Shown piece by piece: positions 54,409 through 64,000 of a stretch of 64,000 nucleotides of DNA (positions within the stretch are counted from its first letter, which is position 1; every line of letters starts with the position of its first letter). The translations under genes were made by a program, and so were the position numbers. The notes beneath the pieces are model-generated. The model searched no databases. It was not told the DNA's origin and was given only the letters and a program-made list of their open reading frames with translations. Source of the DNA: Rhynchopus sp. YZ270_cl-10 (lineage: Eukaryota > Euglenozoa > Diplonemea > Diplonemida > Diplonemidae); contig OZ037839.1 of the NCBI GenBank assembly GCA_964035575.1, forward strand, positions 372,001 through 436,000, written 5' to 3'.

Positions 54409-56385
54409 ATTTCTTGTTTTTGCTACTCTGTTTGTTTTGTATTGCATTTCATTGTAGTACTTTGGAAGTTCACCAATGAAAGAGGGGAAAAATAAACAAA
54501 AAAAAAAGATCGGGTCTTTTGTTTGTGCGCTCACAGCCGGGAAAACAAAAAGGTGAAAAAAAAAACGTGTTAAGCTGAAGTACGGTTGTTGTGGTTAATT
54601 GAATTCTCAAAGAAAACAAGCAAGCTTCTGTTTTTTTCAATCCGTTTTGTTTTGCCCTGCAGCGCTGCCTCCAATCTTTTTTAGAATTGGCAACAAGTTG
54701 TTTTATCAAAAAAAAACACATCTCAGACGTTTGAAGCATTTCCCCCCACCACAAAGTGGTTCTTCCTAAATGTACGTTTCGCCTCTCAAAAGATGGAACC
54801 CATGGCAGGAAATCACAAAAACTGTTGTGACGGGAGTTGCGAGGGAGGAGGGGTTTGGGGCAAATCTCCGTAATGGGGGGGGAAGAGGGAGAAAAGAGAG
54901 ACAGAGAGAGAGAGAGGGGGCAGTGACAATCTAGGGGGAAAAAAAATCAAGAAAAAAAAATCACTCAATTCTCAGAACCGTTTAATAATGAAGGCCTTTT
55001 CAAGTCTCAGATATTGTTATTTTTTGCGGGGCACGCCCGCGCAAAGGATCGGAGCATGAATGTTGTACTTTTATTGATAAATTGTTTGGAGTAGTGTAGT
55101 TGCCTCGCTAGTGTTGCCGCAGTTGTGCAATCTCCACACTGTCCGACTTTTATTTTGAAAACTTGGCTTATATTAGTGTAGACACCCGAGGGCGCTTCAC
55201 ATGATAGTATGTCTTGTATTGGCAAACCCGACCGCCCCAATAATATAATTTCCCTCCGTAGTGAATTTTAGGAGACGATATCTGAATGGAGAAAAAAAGA
55301 TGCGGGATAATTTTCAAAACATAAGGCTTGTTCTGTACGGTACTGAGAATTAGGTAAGATTTTTGTTTTGTTTTGTTTTGTTTTTTTTTTTTTTTTTGGA
55401 AAAACTTTTTGGATGGAGGGGGAGAAAAAAAAGTTGTTATGTAGATGATTAAGAGTGAGGAACGGCCCACATACACCGCCTTTTAAAATACAGAAACGTT
55501 TTCTTCTTTAACAAATTCCGGTGTGAGCAGCTAAATTCACTTCGTCCCTCCTCTCAACAATATTTTTTTTTAGACAGGTCAATTTCCCTCCAACAAAATA
55601 AATCGCTCAGAAAGTGAAACAATCTGTAAAAAAAAAGTAGAGTCGAAATACAAAGCCCTCTCATGACAGTGTACCTTTGGTACAATGACCGGCTGTACCG
55701 TGGGGTGGACACCCAACCATCCAGTCCTACAATCCATTTCGTGGTTTACACCTGAAAAAAATGCAGGGAATCCTGGGATAACAAAAAAAATTTTTTTTTC
55801 GATCGCATTTTTCCTTTTTACACAACCTTACTTACCCCCACATTTTTTTATTATTGAATACAATTTGGCGAAGCCGCGGGGGTTGAAAAGAAGCTAATTT
55901 TTTTTTTTTTTTTTTTTTTGGATCCACCTACCGAGCTATGCGACCATTATTCGCAGTTACAATTTGGCGAAAAATGCCGGGAGAGGAATAATTCGGCCTT
56001 ACTAGGCACTAGTAACATATACGAGGTAGCAGAAATGCGAGTGTGTTTCTTCGTCCCAACTTTCTCCCCCAAATTTTTTTCTTAAAGGCTAAAGAACAAC
56101 GAAAAGGTGTGGGATGAAACTTAAGCCCTTTTCACAATGTGCTTTAGTCAACCAAGAGAAAAAAAACACTTCTTCCCCCCGATTTGAAAAATAAAAAAAG
56201 AGCTTCAAGCCTTGGGGCCGAAAAGAGTCGAAAGGATTCACGAAGGGTGGGAGGTACTTATTTTTGGGGGTATGGGTCGGACTGAATTGGTCAAAAAAAA
56301 AACCACTTTATTTTTTGAAAAAAGAAGAGGGAAAAAAATACACACATTACGTCCATTGAATATTGTCGTTCTTTGTTAGGCTTTT
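54409..56385. other. Intergenic, repeats only
   Basis: No gene. CACCAATGAAAGAGGGG at 54469 also stands at 52749 on the other side of the palindrome. A Pol III-like repeat lies at 55628-55720, the 46785-type repeat at 55092-55145 and an A9T9-type run near 55787. The 3' end of the coiled-coil gene follows. Confidence 0.5.
55628..55720 (-). repeat. Pol III-like short dispersed repeat, clearest copy
   Basis: On the minus strand TTGTACCAAAGGTACACTGT, CATGAGAGGGC, then B-box-like TTGTATTTCGACTCTA and a nine-T run. The T-loop-like TTTCGACTC and the terminator make this the best candidate for a Pol III transcript or tRNA-derived SINE among five copies. Confidence 0.45.
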
Positions 56386-58618
56386 TTAGTTCCTGTCTTT
56401 TTTGGATCTCTTCTTGGATAGTTTGGAGACCTGTCTCTGTGCCCGGCATTTGTCTTTTCTCATGTCGGAGATCTCTTGTTGGAATTGCACACGCTCGCCA
56501 CGTACTTCCTGAGAATAAAAAAAAGAATGTTTTGGCGCATTGGGGTTTTGGTGTTGGCCTAGAAGGACCTAATAATTCAAAAATTATTACGCGTCCACTC
56601 GACGTTTGGATAAAGAAAACTAGAGATGAAAGGGGGTTTGGGGGGAAGAGTTTAATTCTTGAACGCATCCCCACACTCAGTCACACGGGGTCGATATATA
56701 CACGGGGTCGATATTGACAGGTCGCTGACAGGGACTTTATAGACACCCCCCCCTGATATTGACCGTCGCATGTACACACGCGGTGGCCAACACCTCAGCA
56801 AGGAGAGGGACCTCGTTTTCCACATATGACCTCGTCCGGAAACCCCCCAGCCCAAAATCATCTAATTTGGGTTTTTTGGTGTTTTACCAGAAATTTCCGA
56901 AGCACCAAAAGATGGAAGTTAAAATACACAATTTGAATGCACCCTCAGAAAACAACAACAACAACAACAACTACATACCCTGTTGAGTGCGATGACCTCC
57001 GCCTCGAAGTTCATGTTGTCCTCATGCTTGAGCTGTGTCTCCTCGTTGTTCTGGTAGAGGACGCGCTCGACCTTTTCGACAAGCGTGTCGATGGTGGACG
57101 CCTTCTCCTGGACGATGATGTCCTTCAGCTCCACAGAGTTGTTGATCGCCTCCACGTCGCGTGCCAGGAGCTCGTACAGGCCAACGTCGACACTCTCATC
57201 TGCAGGCAGAATGGTCTCGATGTCGAGCGAGCAGACCGGCTCCTCGACCGTCTGCACAGTTCCCTTGAGACGCGAGGACACTGCTTCCGTCATCTTCAAA
57301 TCTGCAACTGCGTGGGTGATCATGTCGGCACGCTTCTGAAGATGCGCGAGACGGAAGCTCTGTGCCTTGACAGCCTTGTCCTGTGTGCGGCGCATCTCAA
57401 CGTGCTCATTGATCTTGCGCTTGAGGAACATATTGTCGGCAGTGAGGGAGTTGATGGATCCGTCGTCGTTGCTTGTCTCTAGCCTGCTGATGACGCGGTC
57501 GGCGCGCAGGTGCTCGCGTCTGTAGTGTTCGTACTCCTCCGTCGCAGAGGAGAGCTCAGCGTTCTGTGCGTTGAGCTTGCTGCACAGTTGGAACATCTTC
57601 TCGTTCGTCTCGTCGAAGTCGCTCTCTTGACTGTGCAAGTGTGAGATGACCTTGTCCTTGTGGTTCACAATCTCTTTGTTCATCTTCAGCTCGCAGCGCA
57701 CCTTCTGAACCAGGAAGGTCAGTTCCTGAAAGTGATGTAGGTTTTAAATGATACGGTGCAAAAGGGGTTCAATAAGACATACGCGTGCAAGGGCAACCTG
57801 TTCGGATGCGGCAAGCATGCCTGCAACGTGGTAGCGCTTCCGTTTCGCCTGCTTGTGTGGCTCGATGTACCCCGTCACCGCCTTGATGCGTGCGCTCTGC
57901 ACGTCCAGCTCTTGTATCTGGTCCTCAGCGACACGATTGAGGTGCTTGCATTCGCTCACGTCGCGCTGGATCGCCTGGTACCGCATCTGCTGCAGCTTCA
58001 GGCAGTTGTCGAGTCTGTTCACCATGTCCAGGTAGTCCTCGGGCGCCACCTCCTGGCCGAGCTCTCGAAGGGTCGGGTAATTGCTAGTCTGCAGAGAGGT
58101 GGGGACATTGTTATTTGAAGATAAAAAAGGGGGTGTTAGTGGAGATCCTCGCACTCGGGAAGCGCAGCATGCAGCACATACCCCCATATTCACTTCCAGT
58201 TCGTGGATTGCGTTCTTTTCTGCGCCAAGCTCGTTTCTTCTACGTGCAACCAGAGCTTCCAGACGTTCGATCTGTGAGGTATGTACAGTAGGGGATACGT
58301 ACAATGAAAATCACGTAAAAACTTCGAGAAGGTTTTAATATTTTCCCCCTCGTGTATGATAGTGGGTACCAACTAAACAAAAGACGAACGGGGTTTTATT
58401 TTGGTACTGTCGGACGGAGCACTGCCTCAACAGTAATGCCTCGACAATCGCCAAGAAGGAAATTTTTCTACATTGGAACTAATATCATCCGAAGCCTTCG
58501 TCCCTCGCACAACGTCACGCCAATTATTTTTGTGGAGTATTGTAATTGTAATTTTGCTTGTCCATACCTCCCCTTCCTTCTCTGTCACACGCATTTGCAA
58601 GGTATCTAGCCCAGACAT
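56386..58618 (-). CDS. Coiled-coil protein of 438 residues, five exons
   Basis: Exons 58568-58618, 58182-58271, 57783-58088, 56979-57725 and 56386-56508, all phase 0, join to 438 codons and a stop. Donors are GTATGG or GTATGT; acceptors CAG. The product starts MSGLDTLQMRVTEKEGE, is almost wholly helical with heptads (IERLEALVARRRNELGAEKN; LRADRVISRLETS; FLKRKINEHVEMRRTQDKAV) and ends in a basic tail SKLSKKRSKKDRN. No membrane segment or motor motif. Length, composition and heptads recall axonemal or basal-body coiled-coil proteins (CCDC type), but I cannot name a family. GAAAGAAAAAG just before the ATG could be a trans-splice acceptor. Introns range from 57 to 470 nt; the last one carries repeat copy C. 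Confidence 0.75.
56687..56760 (-). repeat. Intron-resident repeat, copy C
   Basis: GTCGATATTGACAGGTCGCT, then GGGACTTTATAGACACCCCC, in intron 56509-56978. Nearby (about 56900) GAAGCACCAAAAGATGG and a TGCACCCTC block stand in the same order as in the intron carrying copy B, so the two introns share more than the core. Confidence 0.6.
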
Positions 58619-59257
58619 TGCTCTTTTTCTTTCCGTTCCCTTTTGTATGCGTTCCTGCCGGCCTGTTGTATTCCTTACCCCTTTCTTTGCTTGGTCCTTC
58701 CCCCCTTATTCTTTGGTGGTGTGGTTGTGGGGGTGGGTGCGCTGAGGAGAGACATAGGCAAATGAGGGGTGGGGAGCGGTATTGATTTGGCCATTAGACT
58801 GGAGGACAATGATGTGAAGGCTCGAGGACCTTTTAACATAATACTATAGTCCAAGTTTTTTAGAAAATGAGAGAGTAAAAACAGTGCCTTGAAATACACA
58901 ACCCCTCACATGACAGTGCAGCTTTTTGGTGTTACCAGAACTCTTCCCTTTTGGGGGGTGTGTGGAAAACCACTGCCCTTTTTTCAAAAAATCGCAGTTA
59001 TCCTTCCCCTGCTGTGCGCTCATCAGAGGCGGGGAGGGCGGGGGGGAAGGGGGGGGCCTTCAAAGGGGGGTCAGATAAGATGGACCTAAGCGAAACCCTC
59101 GCGTACCTCAGTCACCAAAAGAAAGGGTTAGACACTGTGTGTATCCTCAAATACCCTTTAGGGTGTCTCTCTTCTCTGGTAACATTGCAGGGGGAGTAAA
59201 GCCGAAAAACGAACAAACAATTGCATCACAAATACGTATCACATCTCCCCTCCCCCA
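58619..59257. other. Intergenic stretch
   Basis: No gene. A Pol III-like repeat copy lies at 58877-58945. A G-rich segment at 59030-59075 has several G-tracts. Confidence 0.5.
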
Positions 59258-61309
59258 CTAGATCTCCAAGAGACTTTCGGGTGCCTCGGCTGAGCACTTC
59301 TCAGTCGAGAGTTCTGCTAAGACACTGAGGAGGTTGTCCGAGGTGTCTGCCTGCGCAAAGCGCGTCAGGGCTGTGGTGTCGGTGTGTGGGTGCGTGACCA
59401 CACGCTTTGCTATATTATCTAGTAGCGCTGCCTCGTCACGCAGATAGCAGGCCCCTTGGAGACCCACATTATGATACAGCGCCTGCGCCGCAGCTGCGTC
59501 ACGGAGACTGCACAATCTGTGATGCAGCTTTTCCCTCTCCCCAGTGCACTGCGCGGTAAGCTCCACTAATACACTGTACACTTCGGACAGCATTTCTGGC
59601 CACACATCGTCGCGGTACACTACTACCTCTAAGGAAGACAACACCGTTTCGACGTCACCAAGCATGCCACAAACGCAGAGCAACGGTTCGAACAACGTCA
59701 GACTCAGCGAGACCCCGTGGTACACCATAAAACGGACTGCCTCGGCGAGAAGGTCACGTTGTGCCTTGGCGCGAATTATGTCACCATTTCGGAGAAAATT
59801 TGCGGCACGCAATGACACCGCAACCCCCCAGAGTCGATACACCCCTGGAGGCACCATGGGAACGTCTCCAGGTAGGTATCGAAGGGTCCCTAGGTAGCGT
59901 TGTATCATCGACCATGCGACACCTGCTCCAAATCCACGGTGCGCGACGCTTTGCACCACCATGATTAACAGAAGCTCATTCGACTGAGCGCGCGCCTGCG
60001 CAAACCCTCTTCCAATCCACGGCATGGACCCTTCTCCAAACGCATACCGCCCTACCGTTGCATGCATCATAACCACCCTCCCAGCCGAGCTGGACAACGC
60101 CAAACAATGAATCATGCCAAACAAAAAGATGCGGAGGCTGTGAAAGGTGTACTTCCCAAGCGGGCGCGCATCGAAGCACATTGCAAGCTCTCTGTAGGAT
60201 CCTCGAAGACCGGCGAGGATCAACGACTTCGAATGGACACGAAGCCCTTCCGCCATTCGCCATGACGTTGCAACAGCAAACCCGAGACGTGCATTGGTGT
60301 GTTCATTTCTCGAGAGCGACGACCCGATCGTCATTGTAAAGAGCATTGGGGCAGGTTCACGGCCTGCACGAAGCAATTCTGTCATCAGGCTCTGCAGGCC
60401 TACATCGTCCCCAGCCTTGCGGTGTACTGAAAGCAGGGAGGTGGTCAACTCAAACGTCGGGGTCTCCCCCGCCCGCAGCATTTCATGGTATATCCTCCAC
60501 GCATATTCAACATCCATCCTTCGGTACGTTGAGTGCAAAACCGCGTTTCGCATTATTTGCGATATTTCCACCCCCGCGTCGCGCATCTCCTGCAAAATAA
60601 TGTTCGACTGTTCACGCGACGTACAGCAAAGTAACGGATGAGTATAAAACTCCGGAATCGCTCCAAGCTTCGTTAGTATGATGGAAGAGAGCCGCACCGC
60701 TAGCAGGAGAAGCCCTGCTTTGTGGAGAGCCGTGGTGTATGAAAGGAGAAGCCGTTCCGTGAAGAGGTGGTGGCTGGAGGCAAGGACCTCTCTCAGGATG
60801 CGGCGTACTTCAAGGTGCCCGCCGGTTTTTGCGAAGCAGGCCGCAAGGTTTTCGTACATCTGTTGGGTAGGCCGGACGCCGTCATCGAGGGCCATGCGGA
60901 AGACAGCCTCGCAACGCTGCGCCATCCCTATAATCGAAAAGTAATTCACCGCTACGGTGTACGCTTCGCTCCCCATCTCCCCTGCCTTTCGTTTCGTTTT
61001 GATATAAGAAAGCAATGCACGACGTGAATTCGTCACATATGAATAATTCTGCATCCACGACTTCTTCAAATGCTGTACATACTTCACACGAATGGTCTCC
61101 GCACACAGACGGTCCGCAGGAGACGACGCAAGCCGTTGCCGGGCCACATGCTCCCTGGCACGCCGCCGGGACGCCACCTCACGCTGCACAGCGGGGCCCC
61201 TGCTAGTCTTGGCGCGGTCCTCCACGACATTCAAACTATCATCCACGCACCGTCCCAACGCCTCTAGAATCCGTTTATTCAGCCCCACCCTTGTGGGCAG
61301 GAGAGACAT
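59258..61309 (-). CDS. Pentatricopeptide-repeat (PPR) type protein, probably organellar
   Basis: 683 residues, intronless. From about residue 110 the sequence is built of ~35-residue helical hairpins; the clearest are AYTVAVNYFSIIGMAQRCEA with VFRMALDDGVRPTQQMYENL, and AWRIYHEMLRAGETPTFELT. Later units are weaker. The N-terminal ~95 residues are Arg/Ala/Ser-rich with few acids (RREVASRR-like stretches, VARQRLASSP), compatible with import into mitochondria. PPR proteins bind organellar RNA and act in processing, editing or translation. No extra catalytic domain is visible. It sits head-on to the recombinase relic that begins 50 bp upstream on the other strand. Confidence 0.75.
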   Translation of the reverse strand: MSLLPTRVGLNKRILEALGRCVDDSLNVVEDRAKTSRGPAVQREVASRRRAREHVARQRLASSPADRLCAETIRVKYVQHLKKSWMQNYSYVTNSRRALLSYIKTKRKAGEMGSEAYTVAVNYFSIIGMAQRCEAVFRMALDDGVRPTQQMYENLAACFAKTGGHLEVRRILREVLASSHHLFTERLLLSYTTALHKAGLLLLAVRLSSIILTKLGAIPEFYTHPLLCCTSREQSNIILQEMRDAGVEISQIMRNAVLHSTYRRMDVEYAWRIYHEMLRAGETPTFELTTSLLSVHRKAGDDVGLQSLMTELLRAGREPAPMLFTMTIGSSLSRNEHTNARLGFAVATSWRMAEGLRVHSKSLILAGLRGSYRELAMCFDARPLGKYTFHSLRIFLFGMIHCLALSSSAGRVVMMHATVGRYAFGEGSMPWIGRGFAQARAQSNELLLIMVVQSVAHRGFGAGVAWSMIQRYLGTLRYLPGDVPMVPPGVYRLWGVAVSLRAANFLRNGDIIRAKAQRDLLAEAVRFMVYHGVSLSLTLFEPLLCVCGMLGDVETVLSSLEVVVYRDDVWPEMLSEVYSVLVELTAQCTGEREKLHHRLCSLRDAAAAQALYHNVGLQGACYLRDEAALLDNIAKRVVTHPHTDTTALTRFAQADTSDNLLSVLAELSTEKCSAEAPESLLEI

Positions 61310-61359
61310 ATTGCAGTGTAGTGTTGAGAATGGGGAGGTCTACATAGTCTGTTGGTGTA

Positions 61360-61959
61360 GTGTGGGAGGGCGGTGTGGTTTTAATGCCTAATGAGCGTAA
61401 TTCTTGCGCAGAATATGGCCCTTTGTGGTGTGGTGGTGATGATCCGTCCGAAACAGGCGACCTGCATACCTCGGAGGCCATGGAGGCCCTCAAGCTTTTG
61501 AGACAGAGCGGACACAACACTGCTGCAGCCATGGTGGCCATTTTCTGGATGACCCGTGCCCGTGTCAGCGACATTCGTTACGTTGTGAAGGCCGACTGGA
61601 GGGAAGTCGACAACCGAGGGGGCGAGGAGGCGGCACATCTGGTGGATGCAGAGGGGCATCGCGGCGCGTCTGCAGTGGCAACCGGCTATCTTCCTTCCCA
61701 GGGGGGCAGATTACGGCGGTTGCGGTGGAGTTTTGGCGTCACAAAGGGTTTGGTGTTCGGAGGAGATACACCACGATACGCAGTGCTGAAGCGCCAGATT
61801 CTGCACGTGATGCCGCAGCTGGATGGTCATTGGTGGACGCACTCCTTGCGCCGAGGGGTGGCGCAGCAGATGGACCTGGCGGGCACGAGCCGACTCCACG
61901 TCAAGGAGTCCCTCCGCCACCAGAGGGGTTACAGTCAAGAGAGACTGCCCGAGTTTTGA
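61360..61959 (+). pseudogene. Tyrosine-recombinase relic
   Basis: A plus-strand region matching the catalytic part of tyrosine recombinases: AAMVAIFWMTRARVSDIRYV has the first Arg, HSLRRGVAQQMDLAG the H-x-x-R box, and SLRHQRGYSQERL the region of the second His and the Tyr. Such recombinases occur in DIRS/VIPER/TATE-type retroelements and in Cryptons; I cannot choose between them. I treat it as a partial, inactive fossil with no other element parts next to it. It is the only coding-like plus-strand stretch in the right half of the window. Confidence 0.6.
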
Positions 61960-63300
61960 AGATGGAAAAAAGGCAAGAGGGGATCGTAGTCCAGCCGACT
62001 CTGCCAGACATTTTTGAATTTTTCTTGACTTTCAGAAAAGGAACAAAAAGTCAAGAAATAGGAAAATATCCGACTTTTTCTTTTTGCAGACTTTGAACGG
62101 TAAAATTGGGTTGGGTCTGGCACAGTCGGACTACCATGCAAGGGAGGGAATACATTATTTTTTTATTTCTTCCAGATTTTTCGACCCCGCCCCTTTTTTG
62201 TCCCGATCAACCCCCTCCTCCTCCTCCCCGTGTGGAATAACACGGGGGGATGTCTTTTCCCTCCCTTGCTTGCAAAGCTTTTCAGTACACATCCTACTGG
62301 AGGGGTCTCCAGCGGTGCGTCACCTTTCGTCTCTGTACGTTGGCGAGAATGAGAGAAAAGTGTTTGTGGAAGCGTACAACTAACAAACTCTCCCCTTATT
62401 TCATTTCCCGTTTTTCCTGTGTGGGTGAAGATAGTTATTGACACCGTAGTACTTTAAGATGATCCTGAGCCTCTCGTGCTTAGTCACCTGATAAAACTTA
62501 TAATCACCGCCAATATTATTACACCCATGAAGTGCGTGCATAAGTGGGGAACAAAACCTTGGCTTGAAATACAACAGCCCTCTCGTAGCAGTGTACCATT
62601 GTGCTACTCCCCCGCTTCCACTCAAATCAATAAAAAGGTCGTCAGACGGGTGTTGAATTGGTTCCACCACCGCAAAGTATTTGTCCTATAACATCTTAAC
62701 GTACATTCTCTGTTGATTCTAAAACGGGGGAGGGGTAAAAAAGCGCGGAAGGTAAATTAGGGAAGAGGTTGAATCATTTCCCACCGCAAAGTATTTGTCC
62801 AATAAAAAAGTGAAGTTGATAGTGCAAACGCCTCAGGGACGCAGGCACTGACACTCCGCGGGTTATCGAACCCTGGAGTGTTGCGCTTGGGAGTGGTTTA
62901 CAGGGAAGCTGTAAGCAGGTATACATTCATTACCCCACCCTGACCGGGAAAAAAAAATCAGCTCTGGGGGGGCGCAACGCAGCGACGCCCCCTCCGTGCA
63001 TGGATAGAGAAAAGAGAAAAAGAGTTTTTGCAGTGCTACACAAAGACTTCCTAATGAATGAAGTTGCAGAATATTTTGTTTGTTGCTCGCACAACCACCT
63101 CGCCAGAAAAAAGCTTCTTGTACATCAATGCCACACACACACACACACACCCCTTAGGCTGGGATATGCAGAAGACATCTCCCTCAAGGGAACATATATT
63201 CTCTCTGAAGGCGATTCCCTTTTAAAAAAGATCGTTTTTTTTGAGATGATGACGAACACACTGTCGCACCTCCCCCCTTTAGCAGCGCCCCTCAGAAGCC
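61960..63300. other. Intergenic stretch
   Basis: No gene. Contains a Pol III-like repeat (62544-62612), a stretch from about 62695 (TTAACGTACATTCTCTGTTG) that matches 3591 and the LRR-gene 3' flanks near 34040 and 44020, the hairpin at 62851-62881, and an AC dinucleotide run near 63130. Confidence 0.5.
62851..62881. other. Strong two-part hairpin
   Basis: ACACTCC (62851-62857) pairs with GGAGTGT (62875-62881); within, GGGTT and AACCC pair around a four-base loop ATCG. Only three bases in 31 are unpaired outside the loop. The inner arm resembles a tRNA T-arm, so a tRNA-derived relic is possible. Confidence 0.7.
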
Positions 63301-63975
63301 TCAGCACTCCCATTCGACCTCATCCTCGTCAGCGAAGTCCGAGGCGCCAAAGTGCGCCGTGCTGACAGCACTGCGCTGGGTGATGTTTGCTGGTGTGCAG
63401 ACGCCCGTCAGCTCTGTTATCCGCGAGGCCTTCTTTGCCGCGGGCTTTGGCTTGCGTGCTGCGGAGGCACGCTTGGCGGGCGCCTTCTTGGCTGCGGGCT
63501 TGCGCTTCGCTGGCTGTGTGGCAGGTCCTTCGGATGCAGGAGTCGACTGAACATCAGTAGCAGCTGCGCCACCCCGCGCCTCCTGCTCCTTCCATGCTTC
63601 CCAGTATGCGTACGCCTGCTTGCCTGTCTTCTTCTTCCCCGCGACCAACAGCGTCCTCCGCCCCTGGATTGTCGCCCACGAGCATTTTTCGTACACCTCA
63701 GGTCCCTTGGTACCCTTCTTTCTCGAAGCCTTTGCCGCAGGTTTGCGGGACTTTGTTGTTGTGGTAGTGGTGGTTGCGGCAGGGGAGAGAAGTTTGTTCG
63801 GTGCAGCGTATTCCGTCGTCTTCTTCTTTGCGCCCATCAGCGCAGCGGCCGCTTGATTGACTGCAGCAGTGTTGTGCTGTGGCGGTGCAAAGTTGAAGGC
63901 AGAGACAAACCCAGATCCCGTCTCCGCGGGGCTACTGGAAACGGTTGCGGGTATGCCTGCTCCTGGTGCGCTCAT
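63301..63975 (-). CDS. Ala/Lys-rich chromatin-like protein
   Basis: 224 residues from the ATG at 63975. The N-terminus is Ser/Pro/Ala-rich, followed by a Thr run and two basic Ala/Lys/Pro stretches: SRKPAAKASRKKGTKG and, later, KRKPAAKKAPAKRASAARKP. These resemble the tails of linker histones. Between them lies a short ordered part (VYEKCSWATIQGRRTLLVAG, QAYAYWEAWKEQEA) without a known family. The end is acidic (DFADEDEVEWEC). A nuclear DNA-binding role is the likeliest reading from composition alone. The start could be further upstream, beyond the right edge. Confidence 0.6.
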   Translation of the reverse strand: MSAPGAGIPATVSSSPAETGSGFVSAFNFAPPQHNTAAVNQAAAALMGAKKKTTEYAAPNKLLSPAATTTTTTTKSRKPAAKASRKKGTKGPEVYEKCSWATIQGRRTLLVAGKKKTGKQAYAYWEAWKEQEARGGAAATDVQSTPASEGPATQPAKRKPAAKKAPAKRASAARKPKPAAKKASRITELTGVCTPANITQRSAVSTAHFGASDFADEDEVEWEC

Positions 63976-64000
63976 GCCCGGGGTGGTGCGTTTGCTGACT

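Overview
The window is nuclear DNA of a microbial eukaryote. Every host gene I can support (twelve loci plus two broken copies) lies on the minus strand. Several start codons have a pyrimidine-rich tract and an AG a short way upstream, as expected for trans-splice acceptors. Six conventional cis-introns of 57-470 nt, two 5'-end introns of about 230 nt and one of about 7 kb can be placed, nearly all with a GTATG-type 5' splice site. One-directional gene order, probable trans-splicing, PPR and oligopeptidase B genes and heavy repeat load suggest Euglenozoa, perhaps a diplonemid; this is inference, since no rRNA, spliced-leader gene or other marker is present.

Layout. 1-3 kb: a proline-rich protein running off the left edge and a gene with a ubiquitin-like N-terminus and WD40-type repeats. 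2.5-18 kb: a segmental duplication carrying two oligopeptidase B genes (each with a short 5' exon that reads as a mitochondrial presequence) and a truncated second WD40 gene; copy 1 holds a 3.6-kb inverted-repeat element whose empty site survives in copy 2. 18.5-25.9 kb: a 98-residue membrane-type protein whose single intron has filled with nested elements: a hAT relic, a poly(A)-tailed retrocopy, a CCTAGG-flanked element with a 33-copy minisatellite, and two palindromes. 26-27 kb: a FkbM-type methyltransferase. 28-45.4 kb: three tandem genes with a ubiquitin-like start plus 25-residue leucine-rich repeats; the middle one is split by a complete-looking 7.8-kb LINE (ORF1 with RNase H-like, OTU-like and coiled-coil regions; ORF2 with endonuclease, reverse transcriptase and Cys/His-rich tail), and a 3.8-kb element with a 95-copy GTACT satellite separates copies 1 and 2. 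47.4-49.8 kb: a four-part gene joining a CCCH zinc finger to a C-terminal MLLE (PABC) domain. 49.8-56.4 kb: repeats only, including a 1.39-kb palindrome with equal 638-bp arms. 56.4-58.6 kb: a five-exon coiled-coil protein. 59.3-61.3 kb: a PPR-type protein. 61.4-62 kb: a tyrosine-recombinase relic on the plus strand. 63.3-64 kb: an Ala/Lys-rich chromatin-like protein.

The most interesting points are the shared ubiquitin-like start on otherwise different repeat proteins, the MLLE domain outside a poly(A)-binding protein, the unusual LINE ORF1, the two unrelated elements that both sit between CCTAGG copies, and a short repeat found in the same orientation inside three introns of three genes. 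Coding calls rest on reading the sequence by eye; no database search was possible.
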